52,081 bases of DNA from an uncultured Verrucomicrobiales bacterium (GCA_937922595.1 CALAIY010000005.1:1-52081), one strand, 5' to 3'. Numbered from the stretch's first letter, positions 26,091 through 36,269 are shown. Made by a program: numbers and translations. The notes: generated from the sequence alone by a model not told the origin.

Positions 26091-26221
26091 GATGTATATC
26101 GACCAGCAGAGCGCAATTCCCATGCCATTCCTCGCTGAATCGAGTTTTACGACTACCCCATATCGATGTTACTGCACAAATCTTCGTGTGCGGGGCATAT
26201 AACGTGCTCAATTTACCGGAA

Positions 26222-28618
26222 ATGGAAGAACCCAATTTCGACAAAGGAAATTACATCGAGACCGGCCAGCCCTCCGCCGCTGGCGAGTGCCGCCCTGGCA
26301 ACATCGTTTCTGCGGTGATTGAAGATCACCGCGCACGCATCATCTGCGACTCACTCTGCGCCCTCGAAGTCACCTGCATCACCCCAGAGGTCGTGCGATT
26401 TCGCTTCGCCCCCAACGGACGTTTTCCCGATGACTTTTCCTACGCCACCATCCCAGCAAAAACTTCGAGTCCACAGCTCAAACTCCACGAAAACAAAGAT
26501 ACCGTCACCCTCGAAACAGGAAGCCTTTGGATCCACATCGGTCGCAAGCACCTCATGCTCACGATCGAAGATCTCCATGGAAACGTCCTCTCCCAAGACG
26601 AAAAGGGCTTCCACTGGGAGGACAACGACGAATTCGGCGGATACCTCCTCTACAACAGCCGCAAAGTTCAACCTCGCGAGCATTTCTACGGTCTCGGCGA
26701 TATTCCCGGCCACCCAAACCTCCGCGGCCAGCGCCGCAGCCTCTGGGGCAGCGACGTCTACGGCTACGGAGCCCTCACCGACCCGCTCTACAAAAACATT
26801 CCCTTTTTCATCGGTCTTCACCAAAACCAAGCCTACGGAATTTTCTTCGACAATTCATTCCACACCAATTTTGATTTCGGGAAAGAACGCGCCGCCGTCG
26901 CCAGCTTCTGGAGCCAAGGCGGTGAAATGGACTTCACCTTCTTCAAAGGTCCCACCATTCCAGACGTCGTCTCCCGATTTGCCGATCTTACCGGAAAGCC
27001 CGAAATGCCCCCACTCTGGGCGCTCGCATTTCACCAATGTAAATGGTCCTACAAAAGCGAGACCGAGGTACTCGCCATTGCCGATGGATTCCGCGACCAC
27101 CAAATCCCCTGCGACGCCATCTATCTAGATATCGATTACATGGAGGGCTTCCGCTGCTTCACCTGGAACAAAGACGAAGACGCCTACCCAAATCCCGCCC
27201 GCCTCACGGCGAAACTCTCGGAGCGTGGAATCAAGACTGTCGCCATCATCGATCCAGGCATTCGAATCGACCCAAAATACCACGTCTACCAATCCGGCAT
27301 CGAGCGCGACGTCTTCTGCCGCCGCATGGACGGCGATCACTTCAAAGGCAGCGTCTGGCCCGGCCCCTGCCACTTTCCTGATTTCACAGATCCCAAAGCA
27401 CGCGACTGGTGGGCAGACCTCTTCAAACCCCTCATCCAAGACGACGGCCTTGCCGGAATCTGGACCGATATGAACGAGCCGGCCGTTTTCAATGAGGCCA
27501 AAACCTTCCCCCTCGACGTCCGCCACAATTACGACGGCCACCCCTGCTCTCATCGCAAAGCGCACAACGTCTACGCCATGCAAATGGCGCGAGCCACGAA
27601 AGACGGACTCGAGCGCGCCGCTCCCGATAAGCGACCATTCGTCATCACCCGCTCTGCCTATGCCGGCACTCAGCGCTACAGCTCTGCATGGACTGGCGAC
27701 ATTCAATCCACTTGGGAGCACCTCAAGATTGGAAATATCCAATGCCAGCGGCTTTCACTTTCAGGCTACTCATTCGTCGGCACCGACATCGGTGGTTTCT
27801 CCGGAAAATCCGATGGCGAACTCTTCATCCGCTGGCTCCAAATGGGCGTCTTCCATCCCTTCTGCCGCGTCCACAGCTCGGGCGATGAAAATGAGCAAGA
27901 GCCCTGGTCATTCGGAGCCCCCTACACCGCCATTGCCAAAAAATTCATTGAGCTCCGCTACCGAATTCTCCCCTATATCTACACACTGTTCGAAGAGCAC
28001 ACCCGCTCTGGGGCACCGATGCTGCGCTCGCTTCCGTATCTTAACGACCAAGACCCCGAAGGCTACCACCGCGCCGAAGAATTTGGGCTTGGCGGCAGCC
28101 TCTTCACCTGCCCCATCAATAAACCCGGAGCCGATGGCCGCTGGGTCTATCTTCCTGAAGGGCTATGGTACAATTTCTGGACAAACGCCTCTATCCTCGG
28201 AGGCGATGAAGTCTGGGTAGATGCGCCACTAGATAGCACCCCACTCTTCGTAAAAGGCGGCACGATCCTACCACTTTCCCCCGTTCGTATGACGAGTAGC
28301 ACCCCACTCACCCACATGGAACTCCATATCTATTGCCAAGAAAACAAGGCCGCTGGATCTCTCTACGAAGACGCTGGGGATGGCTTCGGAGACTCCGTAA
28401 GCAAGCAATTAGCCCTCACCGCCAAAGGCGAAACTGCCACGCTCACCCAAGAGCGCGATGGCTCATTCCACACTTCCTACTCATGCTATCACGTAACTTA
28501 CCACGGACTTCCCTTCCATCCAACCTCAGTGAGTATCGATGGTGGAGAACCACTTCCCATCACAGATAAAACCGCCATCGAATTACCCGAAGAATTTAAA
28601 ACCGCGCTATTTGCCTAA
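26222..28618 (+). CDS. GH31 alpha-glucosidase
   Basis: 798 residues from the ATG at 26222; a GTG at 26186 (810 residues) is also possible, as neither has a ribosome binding site. N-terminal galactose-mutarotase-like beta domain, then the GH31 barrel: DIDYMEGFRCFTWN, nucleophile Asp416 in WTDMNEPAVF and acid Asp493 in WTGDIQSTW, with HPFCRVHS downstream. No signal peptide. It releases glucose from alpha-glucosides, completing the alpha-glucan cluster with the branching enzyme, GH57 and GT4. glnD follows by 5 bp, so read-through is likely although the functions differ. Confidence 0.92.
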   Translation: MEEPNFDKGNYIETGQPSAAGECRPGNIVSAVIEDHRARIICDSLCALEVTCITPEVVRFRFAPNGRFPDDFSYATIPAKTSSPQLKLHENKDTVTLETGSLWIHIGRKHLMLTIEDLHGNVLSQDEKGFHWEDNDEFGGYLLYNSRKVQPREHFYGLGDIPGHPNLRGQRRSLWGSDVYGYGALTDPLYKNIPFFIGLHQNQAYGIFFDNSFHTNFDFGKERAAVASFWSQGGEMDFTFFKGPTIPDVVSRFADLTGKPEMPPLWALAFHQCKWSYKSETEVLAIADGFRDHQIPCDAIYLDIDYMEGFRCFTWNKDEDAYPNPARLTAKLSERGIKTVAIIDPGIRIDPKYHVYQSGIERDVFCRRMDGDHFKGSVWPGPCHFPDFTDPKARDWWADLFKPLIQDDGLAGIWTDMNEPAVFNEAKTFPLDVRHNYDGHPCSHRKAHNVYAMQMARATKDGLERAAPDKRPFVITRSAYAGTQRYSSAWTGDIQSTWEHLKIGNIQCQRLSLSGYSFVGTDIGGFSGKSDGELFIRWLQMGVFHPFCRVHSSGDENEQEPWSFGAPYTAIAKKFIELRYRILPYIYTLFEEHTRSGAPMLRSLPYLNDQDPEGYHRAEEFGLGGSLFTCPINKPGADGRWVYLPEGLWYNFWTNASILGGDEVWVDAPLDSTPLFVKGGTILPLSPVRMTSSTPLTHMELHIYCQENKAAGSLYEDAGDGFGDSVSKQLALTAKGETATLTQERDGSFHTSYSCYHVTYHGLPFHPTSVSIDGGEPLPITDKTAIELPEEFKTALFA

Positions 28619-28623
28619 TCATC

Positions 28624-31362
28624 ATGGATCAGCATCTCGAAAAAGTCCGCGCACACGCCCAAGAAGCCCTCGTCGGAAAAAAAGAACGTTCGCGTGCGGA
28701 TCTGATCAAACTCTATAAGCGATTTCTAAAAATCGAAGAGCACCGAATCAAGCTCCAACACCGAGCCGGAGCCTCCGGCTTAGAAATCTCAAAAAAGCGC
28801 TCAGATTTACTCGATGTCGTCCTGAAAAACCTCTTCACCGAAGCCCTCGTAGACGTGGATCTCGGATTAAACAACTCCCAGGTCACCCTCGTCGCTCATG
28901 GCGGATACGGCCGCGGATTACTCAATCCGGGCAGTGACATCGATCTCCTTTTCCTAACGAAAAAATCGGGCAGCGCCCTTGGTTCCCAAGTCACAGAAGT
29001 CGTCGAGCAAGTACTCTACATGCTCTGGGACGTCGGTTTTAAAGTCGGCCATGCCACCCGCTCCATCGGCGAATCCATCAAACAAGCCAACGCCGATCTC
29101 GTCACTAAAACCGCAATGATGGAATCCCGACTCATTACCGGTGAGCCCGAACTCTTCGAGAAATTTCAGAAACGCTTCCGAAGAGACTGTATCGATGGCC
29201 GTGAGGAAGAGTATATTGAAGACCGCAAGCTAGATACCCGCTCCCGCTACGCAAAACACGACAACACAGTCTTCCTCCAAGAGCCTCATGTGAAGAATGG
29301 TGTTGGTGGCCTTCGTGACTACCACAACAGCATTTGGATCAGCTACGTGAAGAAAAATGTCAGTAACCTTGCAGACCTAGTCAAACTCAAGATACTCACA
29401 GAAAACGCCCACCACGAACTTGAGCGCGCCCATGATTTCGTCCTCCGAGTGCGCAACGACCTCCACTACTCAGAAAAACGCGCCACCGACATCCTCACTC
29501 TAAGACTCCAAGGCGTTGTCTCAACGAACTTAGGCTACCCGCAGAAAAACATCCTCAAGCGCACCGAAGCGTTCATGAAGGATTACTACATGCACACACG
29601 GGCAATGAGCCAGCACATGACATCGCTCTTAGAGCGATTCCAGATTGAAATCTCCGCCGAACCTCCCTCCGCCGGCCGACGCATTGCTAACTTCATTACT
29701 AACTCCGGACGCCCTGAGATCGAGGAATTCGGTAACTTCAAATCCCGCGACGGCTATCTCTACTCAGTATCTGCCAAGATATTAGCCGATGATAGCGACA
29801 ACCTCATTCGAAGCTTCCTCCACGTCGCTCAACGAGGGCTCCGCCTCAGCCCCCAGCTTCGCCAGCAAATCAAACGCCACTGGCATCTCATCGATCGCAC
29901 ATTCCGCTACCGGAAAAGCGTGCGCGAGACCTTCGAAGCCATCCTCATGCGAAAAGGAGATGTCGCCCGCGTCCTCAGGAGTATGCATCGTGCCGGATTC
30001 CTCGGGCGCTACCTGCCCGAATTTGGAGCGCTCGATTGCTTAGTACAGCACGAGTTCTTCCACCGCTACACCGCAGATGAACACACCCTCGCCTGCATCG
30101 ATCAGCTCGATGCTCTCAGCGACTCAGATGATCCCGGCCAAGTGATTTACCAGGAAATCTTCCACAAGATGGAAGACCCATTCCCAATCTATCTATCACT
30201 CATTCTCCATGATACAGGGCGCGCCGAAAATGCCGCCACCCATGTCGATGCGAGCACCACTCTCGCAGCCAAAGTGTGTAATCGCCTCTGTGTCCGCCTC
30301 GATCGTAGGCGCCTCATCACCTTTCTCGTCGATCACCATCTCACCCTCTATCGCACCGCGACCACCAAAGATCTCGCCGATACCACCGTAATCTCGGAAT
30401 TTGCCGGCATCGTCCGCAATCAGCATTACCTCGATATGCTGCTGCTTCACACCTACGCAGATTCCCGTGGCACCAATGTGGAAGGTTTCACCAGCTGGAA
30501 AGAATCGCTCATGCTCCAGCTCTATCACACCACTTCCCTATTTCTCCGCGACAAAGGAGCCTTCGATGCACGCCGGGACGCACCAGCCAAGCCCGTCCGC
30601 AAGGAGGCCATGAGCCTTCTCCCTCCCGATATCTCCCCTGCCGAACTGGAAACCCATTTCGAGGTAATGCCGCGCCGCTACTTCCTTTTCCGCAGCGCCG
30701 GCGCCGTCGTTCGCCACCTAAAAATAGTCGAAAAACACAAGACTCTAGCACCAAGACCCGCCCTCGGTTGGCAGGAACGCCCCACCAGCGGCACGACCGA
30801 GCTCACCGTCGCTGCGAAAGATCATCGCGGCTTTCTTGCCATGGTCACCGGTGCGCTCGCCGCCGCAAAAATAAATATCCTTGGAGCGGACCTCTTTGTC
30901 CGCTCCGATGGTATTGGACTCAATGTATTCCGTATCTGCACCCTCGGATTCTCGCCCGTCACTGATAAAAAAATCCAAGAAACCGTCGAGCAATTCATAG
31001 CGGAAGCCTGCGGAACGGAATTCGACTTCGCTCCCCTCATCCGAAAAATTTCCCCAGAAACACCCCAGCCAGATGCCTACGACGCCTCATTCCCATCTCG
31101 CGTCTACATCACAAACGACGCAAGCCCGGACTTCACCGTGATCGAGCTTCAAGCACTCGATCGCATCGGACTTCTCTACGACGTCTTTTGTGCCATCGGC
31201 AAGCTCGGCTACAACGTCGAGCTCGCCCGCATCAACACCGAAAAAGGCGCTGCGGTAGATAACATCTACATCAAAGACCAAAACGGCAGCAAAATCGTCA
31301 AAACAGCGGAACTCAACGCTCTCGCCGATGCACTGGAATCCTACGTCGGACTCTCAGCGTAA
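28624..31362 (+). CDS. glnD: [Protein-PII] uridylyltransferase/uridylyl-removing enzyme
   Basis: 912 residues. GlnD senses glutamine and modifies PII. Nucleotidyltransferase domain: GGYGRGLLNPGSDIDLLFL with metal Asp105 and Asp107. HD domain for deuridylylation around residues 480-600, with HEFFHRYTADEHTL and His529-Asp530 in LILHDTGRA. Two C-terminal ACT domains (about 725-795 and 840-910): DHRGFLAMVTGALA and ALDRIGLLYDVFCAIG. All catalytic residues of both activities seem kept. No glnB, glnA or amtB is adjacent. The next gene starts 9 bp downstream. Confidence 0.94.
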   Translation: MDQHLEKVRAHAQEALVGKKERSRADLIKLYKRFLKIEEHRIKLQHRAGASGLEISKKRSDLLDVVLKNLFTEALVDVDLGLNNSQVTLVAHGGYGRGLLNPGSDIDLLFLTKKSGSALGSQVTEVVEQVLYMLWDVGFKVGHATRSIGESIKQANADLVTKTAMMESRLITGEPELFEKFQKRFRRDCIDGREEEYIEDRKLDTRSRYAKHDNTVFLQEPHVKNGVGGLRDYHNSIWISYVKKNVSNLADLVKLKILTENAHHELERAHDFVLRVRNDLHYSEKRATDILTLRLQGVVSTNLGYPQKNILKRTEAFMKDYYMHTRAMSQHMTSLLERFQIEISAEPPSAGRRIANFITNSGRPEIEEFGNFKSRDGYLYSVSAKILADDSDNLIRSFLHVAQRGLRLSPQLRQQIKRHWHLIDRTFRYRKSVRETFEAILMRKGDVARVLRSMHRAGFLGRYLPEFGALDCLVQHEFFHRYTADEHTLACIDQLDALSDSDDPGQVIYQEIFHKMEDPFPIYLSLILHDTGRAENAATHVDASTTLAAKVCNRLCVRLDRRRLITFLVDHHLTLYRTATTKDLADTTVISEFAGIVRNQHYLDMLLLHTYADSRGTNVEGFTSWKESLMLQLYHTTSLFLRDKGAFDARRDAPAKPVRKEAMSLLPPDISPAELETHFEVMPRRYFLFRSAGAVVRHLKIVEKHKTLAPRPALGWQERPTSGTTELTVAAKDHRGFLAMVTGALAAAKINILGADLFVRSDGIGLNVFRICTLGFSPVTDKKIQETVEQFIAEACGTEFDFAPLIRKISPETPQPDAYDASFPSRVYITNDASPDFTVIELQALDRIGLLYDVFCAIGKLGYNVELARINTEKGAAVDNIYIKDQNGSKIVKTAELNALADALESYVGLSA

Positions 31363-31370
31363 TCTCCCGC

Positions 31371-33923
31371 GTGCTCACTCTCTTCCAACGCACTGTCCTT
31401 CGCTACGCCTGGCGGCATAAGGTCATTGCACTTTTCAATATTCTCAGCCTCGCCCTCGGCGTAGGTGTCTATCTTGCCGTCAGCCTCACCAATACCTCCG
31501 CGGACCGCGCCTTCCGCGCGGGGATCGACGTCGTCGCCGGCAAGAGCCACCTTGAAGTCCGAGCCCCTGCCACCGGCGTACCGGAAACCATCACCTTTGA
31601 TCTAGCGCGCCATCCGCTCATCGAAGCCGCCACTCCCATCGTAGAAGGATACGCCACTCTTCCCGATCACCCGGGGCGCTATCTTCACATCCTTGGCGTC
31701 GATCTATTCAGCAATCTCCCCTTCGCCACTTACCAGTTTACCCCAGCGACAGAAGGTGGCGATTTCGACATCGCGAAATTTCTATCTTCACCCGCTACCA
31801 TCTCCCTTCCAGATGACTACGCGACCGACCTCGGCGTCCGCCCTGGCGATAGCATCACCGCTCAGATCAACGGAAAAACCACCACTCTCACCATCGGCCC
31901 GCTCTTCGACTGGTCCGATTCCGCCGTATCAGGAGCCGCCGCGCGCAGCGCCGTGATGGACATTGGTTGGGCACAAGAGCTCTTCGGCACACCCGGCACA
32001 ATCAAGTCCATCCAAGTTCTCCTTAAAGACCCCACACAACTATCCGCCTCCACCGAATCCCTTGCCACCACTCTCCCTTCCGGCGTCCGAATCGCGCCCC
32101 CCTCTCAGCGCAGCGAGCAAGTGCAAAAAATGCTTGAAGGCTTCCAGCTCAATCTTCTCGCCCTCAGTATGGTCGCCGTATTAGTCGGCGTCTTCCTCAT
32201 CTACAGCACCGTTTCCGCATCCGTTGTTCGCCGCCGCAGTGAAATCGGCACCCTCCGAAGCACAGGAGCCAGCCGCAGACAAGTCGCCTGGCTCTTCCTC
32301 TCCGAAGCAGGCGCACTCGGTATCTTAGGTTCCTTGCTTGGAATCCCACTTGGTATCGCTCTTGCCACCGTCCTTGTCGGCCAGGTCGCAAAGACGATTT
32401 CCGTCCACTACGTCCTCGTCAGTATTTCATCACTCGCCATCCCGTGGACAAGTGTAGCCATTGCTGTCGGCTACGGAATTCTCGCCACCTTTGCCGGAGC
32501 TTGGTTCCCCGCTCGGGAAGCAGCTTACACCGATCCCGTCCGCGCCCTCCGCCCCGGTTCGCTTGCCGAGCGCACTCACCTCCGCCTCTTCCCTTTCGCC
32601 CTTGCCGGAATCGGAACTCTCATTCTCGCCGTCCTCGCAAGTCTCTGGGCACTCGGCTCTGGCCCACCTTGGTTTAGCTTCGTCAGCTGCCTCGCGCTCG
32701 TCATCGCCTTCAGTCTCCTCATTCCCGCCACCGCCACCGGGATCGCGGTCGTTTCGCGGAAGCTTCGCAAATTTGGGGGCGTCCTTCTTGCCATCGCCTC
32801 CGATAATTTCGGGCGTTCGCTCCATCGTAGCGCCGTCACCATCGCCGCTCTCATGGCCGCCGTTTCCATGGTCGTGGGCGTCTCGGTAATGATCGCCTCC
32901 TTCCGCGATACCGTAGCCGCCTGGGTCGGGCGCTCCATGATCGCCGATCTCTACATGGCACCCGCAGCCAATGACATTCTCGGTCTTGAAGCTCGCATCC
33001 CCAAAGAAATCCGCCCCTTCCTCCTCGCGCAACCCGGCGTCGCCTCAGTAGACACCTACCTCCAACTCCGCACCTCGATAAACAACAACGACTACACCCT
33101 AGCAATCCTCGGCGGAGCCGATCGCGGAAACCTCCAAGTCCTCCCCGGTGGTGATCGCTCCAAATTCTACACCCCTGGATACGCCCTCGTCAGCGAAGCC
33201 CTCGCCATCTCCGAAGACCTTTCTCCCGGCGATACCATTACTCTCCCCTCACCTACTCCCTCCGGGAAAACCGCCTTCACCATTGCGGCCATCTACATCG
33301 ATTACTCCGATGATATCGGACGCGTCTACCTCACCCGAGATAACTTCGACCAACATTGGGACGAACCTGGAAATAATTCCCTCGCCGTCTTTCTAGACGA
33401 CGGCTCACCCACCGAGCTTGCCAAAATAATCGAACGCAAATTTTCCCAAGGCGGCGAGCTTTCTATCTTCTCAAATTCCGCAATCCGAAAACGTATCTTC
33501 GAAATTTTCGATCAGACCTTTGCCGTCACCTACGTCCTCCGCACAGTCGCCATTGCCGTAGCCGCCATCGGAATCCTCCTCGCGCTCACCACGCTCGTCT
33601 CCGAGCGCACTCGAGAGATCGCCATCTTCCGCGCCCTCGGCGCAGCCCCCAGCCAAATTCGAAAAACCTATCTCACCGAAGCCGGCCTCATCGGCCTCAC
33701 CAGCGGCATCCTTGGAGCCACCTGCGGCCTCCTTCTTTCCATGGTGCTCACCTGGGTCGTCAACAAAGCCTTCTTCGGATGGACTATCCAATTTCGCATC
33801 CCCTGGGACGAAGTCCTGATGACTCCGCTCTGGGTCACCGCTGTTGCCATCATTTCCGGTCTTATCCCAGCGCTTCGTGCTGCACGCCTCCCCATTGCCC
33901 CCGCCCTTCGCTCCGACGCATGA
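31371..33923 (+). CDS. ABC transporter permease with two FtsX/MacB-type units
   Basis: 850 residues, GTG start 9 bp after glnD. First helix at about 17-38, then a MacB-type periplasmic domain, three helices around 255-395 (FtsX unit 1), a further helix pair near 405-460 and the second half with a periplasmic domain and helices at about 720-840 (FtsX unit 2). This double architecture is typical of large permeases of the AttF/AttG or LolC/E-like type, which move lipids or lipoproteins or signal to the envelope. No ATP-binding subunit is found nearby on either strand. Its TGA overlaps the ATG of the following lipocalin-like gene, the usual AttH-like partner. Confidence 0.87.
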   Translation: MLTLFQRTVLRYAWRHKVIALFNILSLALGVGVYLAVSLTNTSADRAFRAGIDVVAGKSHLEVRAPATGVPETITFDLARHPLIEAATPIVEGYATLPDHPGRYLHILGVDLFSNLPFATYQFTPATEGGDFDIAKFLSSPATISLPDDYATDLGVRPGDSITAQINGKTTTLTIGPLFDWSDSAVSGAAARSAVMDIGWAQELFGTPGTIKSIQVLLKDPTQLSASTESLATTLPSGVRIAPPSQRSEQVQKMLEGFQLNLLALSMVAVLVGVFLIYSTVSASVVRRRSEIGTLRSTGASRRQVAWLFLSEAGALGILGSLLGIPLGIALATVLVGQVAKTISVHYVLVSISSLAIPWTSVAIAVGYGILATFAGAWFPAREAAYTDPVRALRPGSLAERTHLRLFPFALAGIGTLILAVLASLWALGSGPPWFSFVSCLALVIAFSLLIPATATGIAVVSRKLRKFGGVLLAIASDNFGRSLHRSAVTIAALMAAVSMVVGVSVMIASFRDTVAAWVGRSMIADLYMAPAANDILGLEARIPKEIRPFLLAQPGVASVDTYLQLRTSINNNDYTLAILGGADRGNLQVLPGGDRSKFYTPGYALVSEALAISEDLSPGDTITLPSPTPSGKTAFTIAAIYIDYSDDIGRVYLTRDNFDQHWDEPGNNSLAVFLDDGSPTELAKIIERKFSQGGELSIFSNSAIRKRIFEIFDQTFAVTYVLRTVAIAVAAIGILLALTTLVSERTREIAIFRALGAAPSQIRKTYLTEAGLIGLTSGILGATCGLLLSMVLTWVVNKAFFGWTIQFRIPWDEVLMTPLWVTAVAIISGLIPALRAARLPIAPALRSDA

Positions 33924-34966
33924 TCGCTCGCTTCATCATCCTTCTCCTAGCTTTCGCCACCACGGCACCATCCGAATGGCTCCGCGCCCTTCCCGGAAAA
34001 ACCTACGAATTCCCTCGCGACCACTTTGCCCACCCAGATTTTCAATCCGAGTGGTGGTACTTTACCGGCCATCTCAAAGACGCTGCAGAAAACGAATTTG
34101 GCTTCCAAATCACTTTCTTCCGCTCCGGCGTCCGTGATCCAAAGAATAGAAAAACCGCCACTTCCAAATTCGTCACCGATGCCTTTTTCTTCGGCCACTT
34201 TGGCCTCGCGAAAATCACCGATGGAAGTTACTCCCACCAACAAGTCGTCTCTCGGGGAACTCACAATCAATCCGGCGAATTTCAGGAAGGAACACGAATC
34301 TGTTTCATCGAAGATTGGACCCTAGATCTCATTGGCGAAAACACCTTCCACGCGAAAGCTGAAAATCTAGACCTCACCTTCACCGCAAAAAAGCCCACTA
34401 TCTTCAACGGAATCGATGGAGCCTCCCAAAAAGCCGAAGGAAAAGGCAACGCCTCCCACTACTATTCGATCACCAGGCTAGAGACCAAAGGCACCCTCGA
34501 TGGGCAAGCCGTAAGCGGCCAATCCTGGCTCGATCGAGAATGGGGCACCAGCCAGCTCGGCGAAGGCCAAGTAGGATGGGATTGGTTCAGCATCCAATTT
34601 GAAGATAATACTGAGCTCATGATCTACCAAATCCGCGAAGCGGATGGCACCCCTTCGCCATATTCCAGCGGCACCTACACCGACCAAGCCGGAAAATCCA
34701 TCCACCTTACAAGCGAGAACTTCACCCTCACCCCCACCACCTCCCTCTGGAAAAGCCCCCATACCAAAGGCGAATATCCTTTGAGCTGGAGCATCGAGAT
34801 TCCTAGTCTTTCCCTCTCTCTGAAAACGAGCACCAGCCTCAAAAATCAGGAATTTGCCGAACCCGCAATCTCCTACTGGGAAGGAGCCATCGAAGTAAGC
34901 GGCTCAAAGCTCGGGAAAGGCTACCTAGAGCTCACCGGCTACACCGGCGCATTACCCGGATTCTAA
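33920..34966 (+). CDS. AttH/CrtC-like lipocalin-domain secreted protein
   Basis: 348 residues from the ATG at 33920, which overlaps the permease stop (ATGA); the frame is open further upstream inside the permease gene, but that part is a shadow. Signal peptide about residues 1-17, then FPRDHFAHPDFQSEWWYFTG, typical of the AttH / carotenoid 1,2-hydratase (CrtC) family. SWLDREWGTSQL and GWDWFSIQF are further family blocks. In other bacteria this family stands beside FtsX-type permeases, as here. Carotenoid hydration is unlikely: no crt genes are near. A periplasmic lipid-binding partner of the permease is the better inference. Confidence 0.88.
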   Translation: MIARFIILLLAFATTAPSEWLRALPGKTYEFPRDHFAHPDFQSEWWYFTGHLKDAAENEFGFQITFFRSGVRDPKNRKTATSKFVTDAFFFGHFGLAKITDGSYSHQQVVSRGTHNQSGEFQEGTRICFIEDWTLDLIGENTFHAKAENLDLTFTAKKPTIFNGIDGASQKAEGKGNASHYYSITRLETKGTLDGQAVSGQSWLDREWGTSQLGEGQVGWDWFSIQFEDNTELMIYQIREADGTPSPYSSGTYTDQAGKSIHLTSENFTLTPTTSLWKSPHTKGEYPLSWSIEIPSLSLSLKTSTSLKNQEFAEPAISYWEGAIEVSGSKLGKGYLELTGYTGALPGF

Positions 34967-34991
34967 ACCACGCTATCCGCACGCCCACTCG

Positions 34992-36212
34992 ATGCTCGTA
35001 CCAGTTCCCTTAATATCTTCAGTCATCGCCATGGTAATTACCAGTGCGACAGCAGCTGAGATCCACGGCCCTTTTGCCGTATGGACGAAAGATCCCACCT
35101 CTACCGCCACCATTCAGTGGCTCACAAGTGATGCGAAGACCTTTACTGGCAATGCCTCCCTCGAATACCGAAAGCTCAAAAGCAGAACATGGAAGTCCGC
35201 CAAGATCCGAACGTCCCCATTCGCCGACACCACAGGCATCGTCTCCCGCGTCCTCCTCACCAGGCTTGAAGACGCCACAACTTACGAAGTAAAACTCACC
35301 CCCGGAGACGGCAATGCCCCGCGCATCCGGACGCTTCGCACCGCATCAAAGACACTCACTCCAGACTTCAAATTCGTCACCGGAGGAGACATGTATCACA
35401 CCATCGAACTTCTCGATGCGATGAATGCACAAGCCGGTGCCCAAAAACCACTTTTCGCCCTCCTCGGCGGCGACCTTGCCTACGCCAATGGCCGCAACGA
35501 AAAGCGCTGGATCAATTGGATTGATTCGTGGACTACCCATGCAGTTTTCCAAGATTCCGACACAGCCACGAAGCGAATGATCCCAATGGTCGTCACCATT
35601 GGGAATCACGAAATCAACGGCTCCCGCCAACCCCGCCCGAAATCGAGCGCCAAGTTCTTCTACAGTCTTTTCGAGCTTCCTTCAGGGCTCAGCCGCTATG
35701 CCATCGATTTCGGAAACTACCTCAGCATCATCCTCCTGGATTCCGGCCACAGCCAACCCGTCTCCGAACAGACCCCATGGCTTGCTGGCGCTCTTCAAAG
35801 CCGCGCAAAGTTCCCCTACCTTTTCATCTGCTACCACAAGCCCACTTACGGTACAAGCGTGAAAGAGCCGAATATGAACGTGCGTAACGAATGGGTTCCA
35901 CTCTTCGAAAAAAACCGCGTCGATATCGTCTTCGAAAACGACCACCACGTCTACAAACGCAGCAAGCTCCTCTACGAAAATAAAGAAAACCGTGAACGCG
36001 GCGTGCTCTACATCGGCGATGGTGCCTGGGGAACTCGCGTCCGAAAAGTGAACGACAAAAAAACGCGAAAGCTCGGCTACCTCGAACACTGGGAATCGAC
36101 CAATCACCTCATCTCCGTAAAGCTCACAAAAGAAGAAATACGCCTCCAATCCACCGAAGCCAACGGCCAAATCTTCGATGAAACTCTCCTCCCACGCCGT
36201 CGGAGGCGCTAA
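34992..36212 (+). CDS. Secreted metallophosphoesterase (purple-acid-phosphatase-like)
   Basis: 406 residues. Signal peptide about 1-22, then a fibronectin-like N-terminal domain (about 25-118) and the calcineurin-type phosphoesterase domain: FVTGGDMYH, GGDLAYAN, GNHE (204-207), CYHKPTY and ENDHHVYKRS (315-323). Metal ligands other than the exact first motif are in place; the first motif lacks the canonical GDxG/GDxH form, which may affect activity. It would hydrolyse phosphomonoesters or diesters in the periplasm. The C terminus ends PRRRRR, like the Arg-rich end of the next protein. Confidence 0.88.
   Translation: MLVPVPLISSVIAMVITSATAAEIHGPFAVWTKDPTSTATIQWLTSDAKTFTGNASLEYRKLKSRTWKSAKIRTSPFADTTGIVSRVLLTRLEDATTYEVKLTPGDGNAPRIRTLRTASKTLTPDFKFVTGGDMYHTIELLDAMNAQAGAQKPLFALLGGDLAYANGRNEKRWINWIDSWTTHAVFQDSDTATKRMIPMVVTIGNHEINGSRQPRPKSSAKFFYSLFELPSGLSRYAIDFGNYLSIILLDSGHSQPVSEQTPWLAGALQSRAKFPYLFICYHKPTYGTSVKEPNMNVRNEWVPLFEKNRVDIVFENDHHVYKRSKLLYENKENRERGVLYIGDGAWGTRVRKVNDKKTRKLGYLEHWESTNHLISVKLTKEEIRLQSTEANGQIFDETLLPRRRRR
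35581..35604 (+). repeat. Perfect 10-bp inverted repeat inside the phosphoesterase gene
   Basis: TCCCAATGGT and ACCATTGGGA are perfect complements around a CGTC loop, located at the codons for the conserved IPMVVTIGNHE segment. It may be a codon-level coincidence or an mRNA structure. Confidence 0.5.
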
Positions 36213-36269
36213 TTTCGCGAAACCGTCATCATTGCATCATTTTCACCCTCTTTAATAATACATCAAACT

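Noticed and set aside
33779..33919. Upstream extension of the AttH-like frame inside the permease gene
   Set aside because: The ATGA overlap at 33920 gives a signal peptide directly; the upstream part is a shadow of the permease.
33920..34966. Carotenoid 1,2-hydratase (CrtC) assignment
   Set aside because: Same fold family, but no carotenoid genes nearby and the gene is coupled to an FtsX-type permease; AttH-like fits better.
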